From assembly GCA_035048485.1 (NCBI GenBank), contig CM068586.1, positions 46,040,287-46,104,286 of the forward strand: a stretch of 64,000 bases of DNA, given 5' to 3'. This document shows, piece by piece, positions 1-12,639 of the stretch. Origin of the DNA: Pteria penguin. Taxonomy: Eukaryota; Mollusca; Bivalvia; Pterioida; Pteriidae. The stretch's first letter is position 1, and each line of letters begins with the position of its first letter. The notes below the pieces were generated by a model. It made no database searches. It saw nothing but the letters and a program-made list of their open reading frames with translations, and was not told the origin of the DNA. A program made the translations under genes and the position numbers.

Positions 1-197
1 ATATATATAAAGCACTAGTCTAATAAAAACTGGTTTGTTCAATTGGCTACACATTTTTTAATTGTTTTAGTATCGTTATCGCTTACCTGTGCTTTTATAT
101 TGACCCCTTTTTCTCGAGCGATTTGCATTAACCTTCATTGAGGTTGATCCGATACTTATGAATAGTGAATGTTGTTACAATTTCCTTTTTTTGTGCT

Positions 198-201
<4 letters not shown>

Positions 202-262
<61 letters not shown>
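202..262. repeat. (TA)n microsatellite
   Basis: An uninterrupted run of about thirty TA dinucleotides. The open frame crossing it codes only for alternating Tyr-Ile and is not a gene. Confidence 0.97.
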
Positions 263-266
<4 letters not shown>

Positions 267-2855
267 GGTACATTTCATTTTATCCCTGAAAATGACATAA
301 GTCAATTCTCAAGTACCTTGGTTACCGAGAAGACTAAAGTGAGATAATGAAACCCTGTAACCGCTCACATTAGAGCAATAGTCTTTATTGTATAGGAAGG
401 AGGGTTAAAGTTCATTCTAAAGCTTAGTGCTCGTATTGAAAATAAACTACTTCACTATTTCGTCACGTCAAGCTAGAATCTCGATTATTCAGTGAGCTCT
501 AGAGCCGTCCTGAAACTGACTGTATTCATTCACTTGCTTGAATTTGACCCCGGTACGAACAAGCATGAAGGGATATAGCATTATACCATCTGAAGATCGG
601 TGTATATGCATATTTTATTTATTTATTCATAATATTACTGCAATCGGCCTCGGCCGATTGTATATCGAAGCCGATTGTATATTACGATAGTAAATTCGCT
701 TTGAGAGCGCATGTGCACACTCCATTAGCGAGGCATGTTGGGTAATAATCTAGTACTAAGAAACAATATTAGCACATAATTCTGCTGTAAATATTGAGAT
801 TTCTAGAAATAAATCTTATAAAATGTTCACAATTTTAAAAAAAAATGTTTTGCTCACTACAAAAACCAACTTATTTCCGAATATTGACGAGAACATCCGA
901 GAGACTTTCCTAAAAAGGAAAAAAGGTGCGGCTACTTTACTAATAAGGAAAAAATGAGGCGTAGCTTTAGAAATTTTAGCGGGAAAATTCACAACTGCGC
1001 ATAACAAGATGGTTTTAAAAACAAGTACATGTAATTCCTATTTACATAAAGCCATTTGGCTTTTTGACCAACAACTTGAAGATTTAAAGCTATTCCGATT
1101 GCAACCTAAGCTTTTTAAAAAGCTACGCTTGTATTATTATTATAATTATTATTTGTTTGGTTCAAGGATCAACAGAAAATTTGGACGGCAAAATGTATCA
1201 ATGCGCATAGAGCGTTGGTGCGTACGTTTTCCGTACAAACTTTCTTCATTTCTTCATTTCTATAGTTTCATTTAATATCTGTGTTGAAAAATAAGTTCAC
1301 GTTGGTCTAACAAACTTTCTCTACTTTGGCCTATTTTGTTCACTTGACACATAATCAGGTTTTAAACTGCGTAGCGATACACTGTTTTAACATTTGAATG
1401 TTTTAAGTAGCTGCTGTCATGATCTGTTCCAACCAAATTATTGATTACTGAAAGAATATAAGCTAGAGTTAAAGGTTTGGTTTTTGAAATACGAATTTGT
1501 TACGATTGATGAAAACTTGCCGCTACTAGAATTGCAATTTATAGCGCTATACGAAGTCCCGGCACTGCATATGTACTTTAGATTTTGTTGACCGAGAAGT
1601 CAACACAATTTTTCAGCCAATCAGAAAAGCAGACTGAAAGAATCCTAATAATAATTTAAATGATATTCATGGACCCTAAATATCAGAGGCGAAACTAAGT
1701 GCCAAGGAGTAGAAAGCGACTCCTGTTTGGTTAGTCATACCTACCAAGAATGTCCAAAATATACAGAAAATCGCGATATTTTATCACTGCAGGCACGAGA
1801 TAAAAGACCAATGTTGTACAAACCGTGCCAGACACACAACATCAGGACAAAGGCATACTAATGACAAACACAACACGTGAATGCACGTGACACAACAGCA
1901 TCATACATAATCCAAATTACCAGACCTCACATGACAGACTGCTTTCATATTCTACCAAACACACCACGTGAAAGCACGTGATACAACAATATTATACACA
2001 GTGCGACAAGATTTCAAACGACAAACTGCACTCAACGATGACATGACCCATGTAACCAAACAAAATCTGCCGAGCAGAAATCAATGCTCTGATATTGCTT
2101 TAGACAGCATCTCATTAGCGATCCTATCATAAAGCAAGATTATAATACGCGTTATGTCCAATGGGGGATACTCTGTAAGTAGGAAACTCTCCTGTGACCT
2201 TAAACTTTTCACCGTACAAGTCTTATGACATCAATAAAGAATTAGTTCTTTAATCAAATTGAAACTAGTAATTAATTATTGATCTCGTTAACTTTAAATA
2301 GACAGTCTCCGATTGTCTTTAATAAACGCTCGTTATTAGCTGTAGTCCCCCGGGTCTAAATAGCTCACTTGTTTACAGGCCAAGACGCCAAAATATGAAT
2401 GTAAAATTAAACCTACACGATTTTTTCCCAACGAATGTTAAGTCTCCCTATGGAAAAATAAGGTATATTTTCAAAAAAATCACTCTTACCGTCTACCAAA
2501 TAAAGAAGCAATTAATACTTACAAAAAGTTTATTTCGTATACAAATGAAATATGTGAATATCTCTCTCTCTCTCTCTCATGCCTCAATGTCGATTGTAGA
2601 AACAGACACCATTACTTATATCATCTCGAAATATCACATATACAGATTAAAAGCAGATTACAAAAAACAAACATTGAAACTACCATTTGGAGAGAAATAT
2701 TCCTAAGATTTTAACCTCGTTAAGGCATAGATTCTACAACTATTCGACATGGGAAAACACCCCTATATTGTCCACTGTTATCGAAAAGGAAACAAATTTT
2801 TTACAAACTGAATCTTTATATATCAAATATATTAATCAAATATTGCATTCTCTTG
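263..2855. other. non-coding stretch, no gene seen
   Basis: AT-rich sequence with only short chance frames. Two imperfect direct repeats about 95 bp apart (near 1873 and 1967) each carry a pair of CACGTG-type motifs. A weak relative of the 46.27-kb repeat family lies near 1672-1755, recognisable from 'atatcagaggcgaaac' and 'gactcctgtttggt'. Confidence 0.6.

Positions 2856-2856
<1 letters not shown>

Positions 2857-2930
<74 letters not shown>
2857..2930. repeat. compound (TA)n(TG)n microsatellite
   Basis: About 25 bases of TA followed by about 49 bases of TG. On the minus strand it reads as CA/TA and produces spurious Thr-His frames. Confidence 0.97.
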
Positions 2931-2931
<1 letters not shown>

Positions 2932-2933
<2 letters not shown>

Positions 2934-5900
2934 CAGTCGAATTCTGGTAACTCTTTCCCTCCCCCTCCCGAGATCCGACACTAGGCCGTCGCAAAGGAGA
3001 TCTGCACATGAGAGATAACATAAAAATATATGTATTTTAAAATGGATTTTGTTCGACAACTGAATACAATAGGACCTTTACTTCTGAATATGATCTTGCC
3101 AAATTCTAGAGTGTGCGAACTGTTTGCTCATGTAAATTTACTATTTTCTTCTTTTTTGTATATGCATGTGCTATAATTCTCTAGTATGAATGCTGTTCCC
3201 TAATGCTTCCAAACGAGTTTCAATAAATAAAAGATAATCACGTAAACCTTTGTTATGAAAATAAATGCTATTGTAAATGTATTGAAAATATAACGATTTT
3301 GTGTACTGTAAATATATAATGTTTAAAATGTGCAATTAAGTGCGTCATATTCTTCAGGAAAATTAAAAGTATACTATGTAAAAATAATAAAGTAATTACA
3401 CATAAACTCTTAAGTCATTATATCTATGTTGCTTTAAAAGTGTTTAATTGTGCAAGTCCAAGGCCAAGAAAAACATCTTCATTTGTTTATGGTAACCCGA
3501 CTGTTGCAGTGGCCTTAAAGTTTTTTAGTTCAGCAAGCACTGCAAAACTGTTTTTCTATATACCGGCATATATTGTAGAAACCTTAGCAGACCTACAAAC
3601 CTAATTTATATTTTGGCGATATTCCTCACAAACAAATTTGTAACTTAAGACCTTAAGAAATTTCCTTATATTTTCACTGAATATAAGAATATATCAAGAA
3701 TCATAACAATGGTCTCATGGGAGTAAGAAATATTATTTTAGATTCAAAATATTGCGTGGATCATGAGAAAACGGTAAGAAGCTGCTGTCATCGACATGAA
3801 ATTACTTGATTATCAGTACTCGATTTCAAAGTCTTCAAATGAATACACTATGATATTCATTATAAAAAGGATTCAACAAAACACAGCTGTTCTAGTATTC
3901 AAGATTGGAATGTCAAGCGCTCGAGTCCTGCCATAGTCTTGTAATCCGTTTCATGACCGTCAGAGGAAACTATAGTCGAGGTACTATGTCTTGGTAACGT
4001 TGACATGTAAAAATAAACGTATCAGATCGGATGGGTTCGTTGCGCGAGTGAAATTGAATAAGGCACCAATCGGGTGCCACCCCCATTTACATGAAATAAT
4101 CCTGCTGTGAAGTTAAGCATTAATGATATCATAAATCAATCATTAAAACAATGCTTGTCTTGTCAGAATGTCTCAGTTTATAGCCATACATGAGATTATT
4201 AAGTACCAAACTTATACATTATAATATATCCAATCAATTGTCTTTAATTAAACATTCACACAATTTTATGAACGTCAAGGCTAGTTCCAGATCGAGGCTC
4301 AATCTGCAATTAACCTGATTAACTTCTCGAGCTATTGTTATCTGATCCAAGTTTAAGAATAAATAAATGGGATCAAAGAATAGTTGCTGACAACGTTCGT
4401 GACGAAAGCATATCGATATAGTCTATTTCTAAAAATATTCTCCAGATTTTTCAAATAAGTTTTCCAGAGATCTACCGCGGTACATAGTATAGACACATAC
4501 GCCAATGTATGTGCAAGAAGTAAATACTGCATATTCAGGCTTAGATTTGATTAATAAATAGATCTGATGTTTGAAGAGCAATTCTAAATACCAGGGAGTT
4601 ATACTAACATTCTGATATGACTCAACCCTGCAATGAACTATCATAATTGAGATTTCAGTAATCACGTGAAAGTCCTATTTGCATAATGCTAAAAGATAAT
4701 TGTTTGGGAAAAAATGACACATTTTGGTAACAATCAATGAAATTTCCATTGGGAAGGGTACTGATAACGGACCTGATTTGAAAAAAAAACCCACTTATGA
4801 CATTAACAACTTTCTATAGAATGGTCAGCCTATCTTACATACATTATTTTTTCCCGATCAGGCATAGTTTCGCGCTTTTCTTTCACGGAATCATACTCAA
4901 TGTGACTGCGGCGGTGTCCGTTGATATTGGAATAACATACAACCAATGGATTGATCAGTGAACGAAAGAAAATAAATGTCGATGCATTGCACATGGAAGG
5001 AAATGACTCTCAAGGCGTGAGACCAATACAAATAATTTATTTTGGAGACTCAAATTTTACCGATGCAAATCCATTGAAACTATTAACCATTTGTAGGAAT
5101 TGGTGAGGACTTCGAAGAATCAGAAAAAAAACAATTGCACGAAATATTTTGAATAACTACATGTATTAACCTATAAACACATCCAAAGTTTCAATAACTA
5201 TAAATGTATATAGGTTTCAATTAACTATACACATGTACCTGAAAATAACAGTAATGTATTACACTAGTCCCAATACTAACTCTATCATAAATTATGCAAG
5301 TGCCAAGTAATAAATCATCAAAGAGAAAACAACATACATCACAAAATGCACTGTTACGTAATGTCTACATATATTAAAAAGGCATGAAGCTTATCAAATT
5401 TTTACAAGAGCTCAGGGGTTTGCATAATAACATTAACGTAATAAATACGTCATGTAAGTTGTCTGCAGGAGTGTCCCTATTGTGGCATAGTAATATTCAT
5501 CGTGGATGATCTGATTATCACGGAATTTAATGAATATGATCATCTACAGTAATGTAATTATTGGGTTCACTCTATGGCAAACATCGGTCAATACCAACCC
5601 CGTAACGAGAAAATCAAAGCCAGAAATATGACACCCTGTCGTCAATAGATACTGTATACATGCATGTATTCACTTAACTCTTTATACGTCTCAAAACTAT
5701 GAGCACACATGCATCCACCCTTATGAACATCTGAACGTTAAAAATATGAGCAAACATCCACCACTATCTGAAGGTTTAGGAAGTAAATTTCCATCCAGAC
5801 AGCATCTGAATGCTCAAAGTATGAGCAAATATACACACTGTGGTTAAAATACATGTATGAGCAAATATACACCATTACATATATCTTAATATTCAAAATA

Positions 5901-5990
5901 TGAGCTAGTATCTAGCTTTTTATCTAATCAGTCTTATTACCAAATCCTTCCTTATGGTTGTTTGAGTGTTAAAAAAATACCAAATATTCA
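2932..5990. other. non-coding stretch, no gene seen
   Basis: No open frame above about 80 codons with sensible composition, no recognisable protein family and no clear repeat boundary. Confidence 0.5.
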
Positions 5991-6027
5991 CACTAATAGT
6001 TATCTTTCCTATATACACATCCTAATA

Positions 6028-6210
6028 TGGTTTGGCTCAGTGGTGCCACGGTTTGTGACCGAAATGCCCCAGGTTCCCCATGCTTCCAGTGGGTCCAATG
6101 CAGAGATACAAATAAATATAAATTTCTCTGCGATACATCAAGTGGATGCCGTAACCATATACGTGAAAAAATCATAATGTGACGTAAACAATAAGCAATC
6201 AATCAATCAA
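6028..6210 (+). repeat. tRNA-derived SINE (partial)
   Basis: The head carries a box-A-like 'tggctcagtggt'. The 3' part, 'catcaagtggatgccgt', recurs at 23.59 kb and, inverted, in the SINE at 27.86 kb. The copy ends in a (caat)n tail. Box B is degenerate. Confidence 0.7.
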
Positions 6211-6394
6211 AATATTTATCCTTCTATAAATAAATATTTGGAGATTCGGGCTTCTCAGAGGTAGGAATTTGTACCATCGGAAAACCTTTACATGAATGTT
6301 AAACTTTTTCAATTCAAACTATTATTTACATTTCAAATGCTGACATCGGAAATACTTTGTCTATCAAGACCAAACTGATATTCTTAAAGAGAAC

Positions 6395-7313
6395 AAGAGC
6401 AACGCCTAGCGTGGCTTAATACGCCCGTCGCTTACTTTGGACGGGACCAATGTGAACGTATGGATTTATTACCAACAAACATGAGTCTCCTTGGTAATAC
6501 TTTTATGAAATATTGAAATCCAAAAAGAGGGATCCAAGTCCAATAACTCTGTAACGACAACATGGAATTTGCTAAAAATTAAAAGGTGGCTTTCCCTTCA
6601 CTATTTAGAAATTCTGTATAAGTTTCATGAAAAACAACTGACGTTTACTTAATTTATCGCGTTCCAAGTTCCATAACTCCGTAACGACAAAACAGAATTT
6701 GCTCTACCCTATTTAAGCACTCTGTATTAGTTTCGTGAAAAACAGCTGACATTTACTAAAGTCAATGCGTTCCATAGCATTTTACTATAGCAAAAATATT
6801 ATTAAAATCCATGCACGGGTGAAGAAGTTATAACCCGAACAAGGTTTTATTCACTTTGCATGTTGTGACCTTGACCTTTGGGTCCGAAATAAAAATTCTG
6901 TGAAATATTACTGAAATCCATGCACAGGGGAAGAAATTATGGTCCGAACAAGGTTTTACTCACTTTGCATGTTGTGACCTTGACCTTTGACCTATGACCT
7001 TGGGTCACGTTCATGACACATCCTTTGGGTCATAAGTAACAATTCTGTGAAATATTATTGAAATCCATGCACAGGGTCACAAGTTATGGCCCGGACAATA
7101 TTTTACTCACTTTGCATGTTGTGACCTTGACCTTTGACTTATGACCTTGGGTCAAGGTTATGACACACCCTTGGATCCTAAGTAACTATTCTGTGAAATA
7201 TTACTGAAATCCATGCACAGGGAAAGAAGTAATAGCCCGGACAAGCTTATCCCGGACGCTGGACGGACAGCGCCATAACATAATACGCCACGCCTTAAAA
7301 CGGGCGTATAATA
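6395..7313. repeat. non-autonomous repeat with short inverted ends (copy 1)
   Basis: It opens with 'gcgtggcttaatacgcccg' and closes with 'acgccacgccttaaaacgg' running into gcgtat, so the motif atacgcccgt is inverted at the two ends. The interior is a degenerate tandem array with about three copies of a segment containing 'gaaatccatgcacaggg' and 'gttgtgaccttgacctttg'. There is no coding capacity. The copy at 56.28-57.38 kb shares the ends and has a different interior. Confidence 0.75.
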
Positions 7314-7319
7314 AATGAA

Positions 7320-9220
7320 TTACTCCCCTTTATGAAAACACACCATACAGTAACAAAACAATAGCAACATACTTCTCTGTACTTAAGCTAAGTTTAGAGA
7401 TTTCCTTCGTTTCAACAAAGCTTTTAAGATATTACACCTTTAAAATGTTTGGATATTCTGGATAAACCTAGACTTCCAAACCCACATATGCATGAATTAC
7501 TGACAAATGCTAACCTTACAATTCCAGAGTTATTTTAATCTCGTGACGCACCAAGTCGGATGTAATTGAATATATGTCATAATAAACAATTCAATTACAT
7601 TTATCATTAATCACAATATTTCATAGGACAAGAAGCATTTCATCAAAAATGAAAGTCCTGGTTACCGTATAGTGGAGATGAAAGCAACGAAGTTCCATGA
7701 AGGACGAGACTATTAAAATATTATTCGCTAACAAGTTTACGTACCGGTATGCTAGTAATGAACAGGGTTTAATGTCACACAGTGGGATTAGACCACAGTA
7801 AACAAATGTATGTAAAATGGATTAACAGGAGTGCTACTGGGTCATTCAGTGGTCACTGGAGTTATAGTTCAAGATTTTCTATAGTCTTGTAGTATATTTA
7901 ATGTATTGTGCTGTGTAAAGAACGTGTATGAAATGTTACCTGATTTCTTGAAAACCCCAAATTTAGACAGGAAACTGCTTTTCTTGAAATTTCTATGATT
8001 TTCTATCTCAATATTATCTAAAAAAGATGAGAGAGGAAATGTAGCATTTACACTCTAACAAAAGCTTTTAACAAACTAAGGGAAATATGAGTAAAAAAGA
8101 ACCAAAAATTAACGTATATTACAAGAGACGAAATAAGACACCAGCATAAACAAATAGCGTAATTTAAACAAAATTACAGCATTAATGAAGGCATGAGGCG
8201 CTATTTGATTAAAGTATCACGAAGCAATTAGTAATAACTATTTGTATGTCATGATTACATAATTCTACCTACAAGTTTTCAGATGTTTTATCAACAAAAA
8301 TTTCTCGACATAACATCTGAGAAGTAGACAAACATCTGACATGCTGACAAAGCATGACCAGCCAACACTGTTGACCAACGAGCCGACAAGATATCGGACA
8401 AGTTGCCATTATTTTCTGACAAGTCAACATAATTTCCTGACAAGTCGACATTACTAAGAGCAGATGTCAGATGCTCAAGATACTGTAGATCATAGTCCAG
8501 TCATGGAAGATTTTACAGAATCCTCCAAACGAAACAGTTCTCCTATTCTACGTTTCTGGCTCTAGGTCACACAGTGGAATTTCAGAGCATTAGAACACCA
8601 AACTAAATGAGGTCAAAACCATCAGATTCAAAACTGATAAAGACTGCAGTTTTACTGCTATGAATATACACTCCACAATATCATTAATAAAATCATCAAT
8701 TCTATATTTTATGTTAACGTCCGATTACTTCATAACAAAGTACATGTACTACGCTATTAAGATTGTTCACCCGATCTTTGACTCTAATTTTAACAAGTGT
8801 AAGCCGAACAAGTGTACCTAACCCAAAAATACAAAGGTGTTAAATAACAAGAGGACAACACAACGGCTAAAACTACTCCGAAGTTCATACCGGTATATGT
8901 TTGCTTATGAAATGATCGTTCTTTCTGAGATTAAAACGGATTAAACTTGTAATAAATTACTAAGCGTAATTATTGTGCACGTAAGATGTGTCATTGCTCT
9001 TTTTTCTATCAATGACCTGTGCGAGCAATTCATTACTTAAGGACCCATACAGTGTACTATTCACCTATTACATATAACTTGTCTTCATTCTTTGACAAAA
9101 CATTTTTTTAAATCATTCTATCCCTTTTTGACTGACAAGATAACTCCATCTATATGATTGTTTCGCTTGTTCGTTGACTACGATTATACAATCACTTTTA
9201 ACAGTTAATCTTTCAGCCAT
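7320..9220. other. non-coding stretch
   Basis: No gene seen. A few degenerate 'ctgacaagtcaacat' units lie near 8395-8455 and account for the short minus-strand frame there. Confidence 0.5.
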
Positions 9221-9224
9221 ACCA

Positions 9225-9340
9225 AGACATGGCAACTGGAGGCAAACAACCTCCAAAACATACTGGTACAATTGGAAATCGAACTAGGATGGCCTAAATT
9301 GCAAGCCAACGGCTTGTCCACTACACCAAATCTTCCCTTT
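9225..9340 (-). repeat. tRNA-like SINE head
   Basis: The minus strand shows a tRNA-like layout: 'tgtagtggacaagccgttgg' (box A region) and later 'ctagttcgatttcc' (box B), then an 'ggaggttgtttgcctcc' hairpin. It lacks tRNA-grade pairing, so it is a retroposed relic. Confidence 0.55.
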
Positions 9341-9935
9341 GATCTGTTGAAGCATATCTAGTAATATTGCCGACATTTATATAGAAAAAGACAACACTAA
9401 TTGCAATCTTCATCAGTTAAATCTTCAAGCCCACACCTTCAGTGTAGAGCTGGTCCAATCCACATTTGGCGAGTCGCGACTAACAGTTGTAAGCGATTGA
9501 CTACGAATACGACTAGTCTACCACGCGACAATACCGAGAATTGCATTACATAAGCACGTTTCCTTTTATAGATCTACACTTGAGTCATGTGCTCACAATA
9601 AAATTTATCAAAATTTGAAAGAAAAAAAACCACTTGAGACAACTTCAAGATTTCCACTTTTCGGAAACGCCCACTTCTTTTTCTATGTATAGTACGGATT
9701 TTTATCTGCAATCAGCAGCTTCTGGTATAAAATATGGAAGTGTAATCCACATTATCTAATGGAAAACAAACTTTTATTAAAAGATACTTATAGGTACAGT
9801 AGCAATAAACACAGACTGCTTTGAAGGCACACCCTTAAAATAGAAAACACTGAGATATGGAAGGGGAACCTTTATAACAGAGATGGACTTAATTTGTATT
9901 TATTCTGGATATAAAACATGGGGGTAGATTAAGTG

Positions 9936-10065
9936 TGTAGCGGTTAAGCCTTGGGCATGTGGTACAAACCTATCCGGATCGACTTCCTGATAGCACCATT
10001 ATGTCGAGGAGGTTGGTTACCTCCTGCTTCTACGTTGAAAGCAACGTAAAACTAAACAAAACAAT
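9936..10065 (+). repeat. tRNA-like SINE relic
   Basis: 'gtgtagcggttaagccttgg' resembles a box A head. It is followed by the hairpin 'aggaggttggttacctcc', which resembles the hairpin of the inverted element at 9.23-9.34 kb, and by an A-rich end. No intact tRNA. Confidence 0.5.
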
Positions 10066-10629
10066 TCACAGAGATAATAGGAGGAAAAATTCTAAATCAT
10101 GTTACAGACAGATACATGAAAACCTCTAGAGTTACTTTGATCAACTATACTACATACATGTATTCCTATAACACCATACATGGTAGCTATCTACTCTTCT
10201 CCTACAGATTTTAATACACACAGCATACTTACATTTATCAATGAGTGTACTTCAATCTCTGACATTGGAGTCGTAACTCAGAGATACCTATTAACAGTTT
10301 GAATGATAACAGGTTTGAATGTCTCTAACTCTTACAAGTCCAGGAATTTGATATCATCCAGGAAGTAATGAAAACCAAGTCTTCAAGGAAGTAAAACGGA
10401 CAGATAACAGAAATAAAGATTTAAGGAGCCCAAAGTGAAGCGTCAATTCTCAGAGGAGGTAGTGAGATGTGATCAAGTAATCCACGGTGATTTACTTTGA
10501 TTATAATACGATCATCTATTTCTCACGGAATGTATACAAGAATCGAGAAACAAGGTTTCATTCAAATCCATGCAACGGTTTATGAGAAGTCGAAAATTGA
10601 AAAGTTCACAAACGACAATGCTTTGTAAT

Positions 10630-10735
10630 CCGGTACCGCTTAATCGATTAGGCGCTTGGCTCGTAACCTAAAGGTCTCGAATTCGAGTCCCGCCAGACGC
10701 TCATCGGTGCCTGTTTATTCGGTTAAGACAGTAAA
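10630..10735 (+). repeat. tRNA-Thr(CGT)-like SINE head
   Basis: 'ttaggcgcttggctcgtaac' followed by 'cgaattcgagtcccgcc' gives a box A/anticodon arm and a good box B (TTCGAGTCC). It is followed by a non-tRNA body and an A-run, so it is probably a SINE rather than a working tRNA gene. The acceptor stem does not close. Confidence 0.55.
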
Positions 10736-10739
10736 AAAA

Positions 10740-12120
10740 ACGAGGGTAACTATGGCATTTAAAATATCCCTCATTGCCTCGACTGAGTCCGTTAAAGAAG
10801 TGTGTATGTATGTACATTGGATCAGGTAGATGCAGTTTCAGTTTACGCTTCGGTCACTGAGATGAACAGCTTAATTACCGATTCCACTGCGTCAAAGGAA
10901 AAGACATATTGATAGTTCTTGCTTGTAGATTTAAAGATCATCATTACCAGTAAAACCAAAATTAAATTTCCCGATCTTGTACTTATAATATCTATTTTTT
11001 TTTTCTTCTTTTTGATATTTTGATCCATGAATTCGCAGTTTAATGACCTTCGTTGTTTTGATGAGCAATTCAAAATTTTCAAAACTATAGACAAAGTGGT
11101 GCTGTCCACCCAATTCACACCCCGTATGCATAACTTACCTGTTCTCGCAGCTAACCTGAAAGGCCTATGATCTCCCACTTGCATCGCTTTCACGGAATAT
11201 CATCAAAAATGCAAGACTTGCTTAAATTTCGTGTATACACTTGCACCAACGGGAATAGTCAGAAATAATCGCGATTTCTGACAGTACCAGCACAGAATCT
11301 ACATCGCAACACATTCACTCAGTAGGTATAGAGATGTCCTCACTATAAACTTCATCGTGAAATGTCTGCTCAGGACTGGTTTACTGCTCATGGCATTCAT
11401 CGGAGAATGCATCTTTAATTTAAAGCTATCCCAATCAAGTGCACATGAACATTTACGTCATCAATACCTAGATCAGTGATAATGAAACAATAATGCATGG
11501 AATACAGCTTATCACTTTCTAAATTAGTCTTGCTTCAATCATCACTCGCTATATATAGGGTATGGATCATTGCCTGCATTTCCTTAATCCAATATTAAAT
11601 TTACATTTTCTTCGTCCACGTCCGAGTTTGTACCACCAGTCAATGATATTAACGTAAATAACCCTGTCTTCATTAAATCCGTTGTATACGACAGGTATTC
11701 GCACATAGATTGAAATGTAAGACACCTAATTTTATTCAATACATTATATATTTGATAGTTTATTGGTTCGATTTAAACTCACCCCATACAACAGTCATGG
11801 ATTAAACTACAATATATGACCGAATTGGTCATGATCAGCTGTTCCCACTAGTCATTTAAATGCCGCACTACTTTGTGGACAATGACCTTGTTTTAGCGGT
11901 CAACACTTCATATATGTACTACTATAGCGCGGAAACTGATTATCGGTTGTCAACCAAAAACGATACAACTCCAAAATATACTTATAAAATGCAATACAAT
12001 ACCATTATAATAACAATTATGAGTACAAAAGTTCTTATGATACCGGAACATATAGACCCTTTCGCTGTTACTTCGGGACTAACATTTTGGTTGATAAATG
12101 ATAGCGTTTTCCATAAAAAA
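10740..12120. other. non-coding stretch with one isolated splice donor
   Basis: No gene is supported. On the minus strand a short frame (about 11187-11131) ends at a consensus donor, 'gagaacaggtaagttatgc', and could be a 5' exon. I find no partner exon. Confidence 0.35.
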
Positions 12121-12125
12121 TTGAC

Positions 12126-12515
12126 TTTGACGTCATAAGAAGTTGATTGGCTCGGACGTCACATTGCGGGAACAGTTATCATTTAGGCAACTAAAATGTT
12201 AGTTCCGCAGTAACGATATATATATATTTTACACAATTTATTTAAATGTATATTAAAGTATTTCTCATACAATGAGAGATACCGCCATTAGTTGCGGTCC
12301 TAATATTTAGGGAGGAAATAAATCATATTCCCGCAAAAATGACGTAAAGAACAATGGTATGTTATTGTGACGTCATAAGGTTGCTAACTCCAATCGATTT
12401 TTCATTCATTCATTCATTCTTTATTTCCTCCCTTGGGTTAAACCTGAAGACGTCACAGTATTTTACACCTCGATCATACCACAGACAAACATTGAAAATG
12501 TATTGTGACGTCACG
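12126..12515. promoter_or_regulatory. cluster of CRE-like TGACGTCA sites
   Basis: Within about 390 bp there are 'ttgacgtcataag' (12127), 'ggacgtcaca' (12154), 'tgacgtcataagg' (12368), 'agacgtcacag' (12448) and 'tgacgtcacgaaat' (12505). The full or near-full palindrome TGACGTCA is the binding site of CREB/ATF bZIP factors. No gene start is seen next to it, so a regulatory role is inferred from density alone. Confidence 0.35.
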
Positions 12516-12639
12516 AAATTCAATAAATATTCCGCAAAAGCGATGGATCAATTAATTAAATTAAAGTGCACCCCTCTGTATATATAGAATCATCTACTAT
12601 ATATAGTCTAGCAATAATTCTGTATAGAATGACCTGTAA

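Noticed and set aside
10843..11193. 116-codon minus-strand frame
   Set aside because: It runs past a consensus donor into a poly-A-rich stretch with no family resemblance. Only the donor is worth noting.
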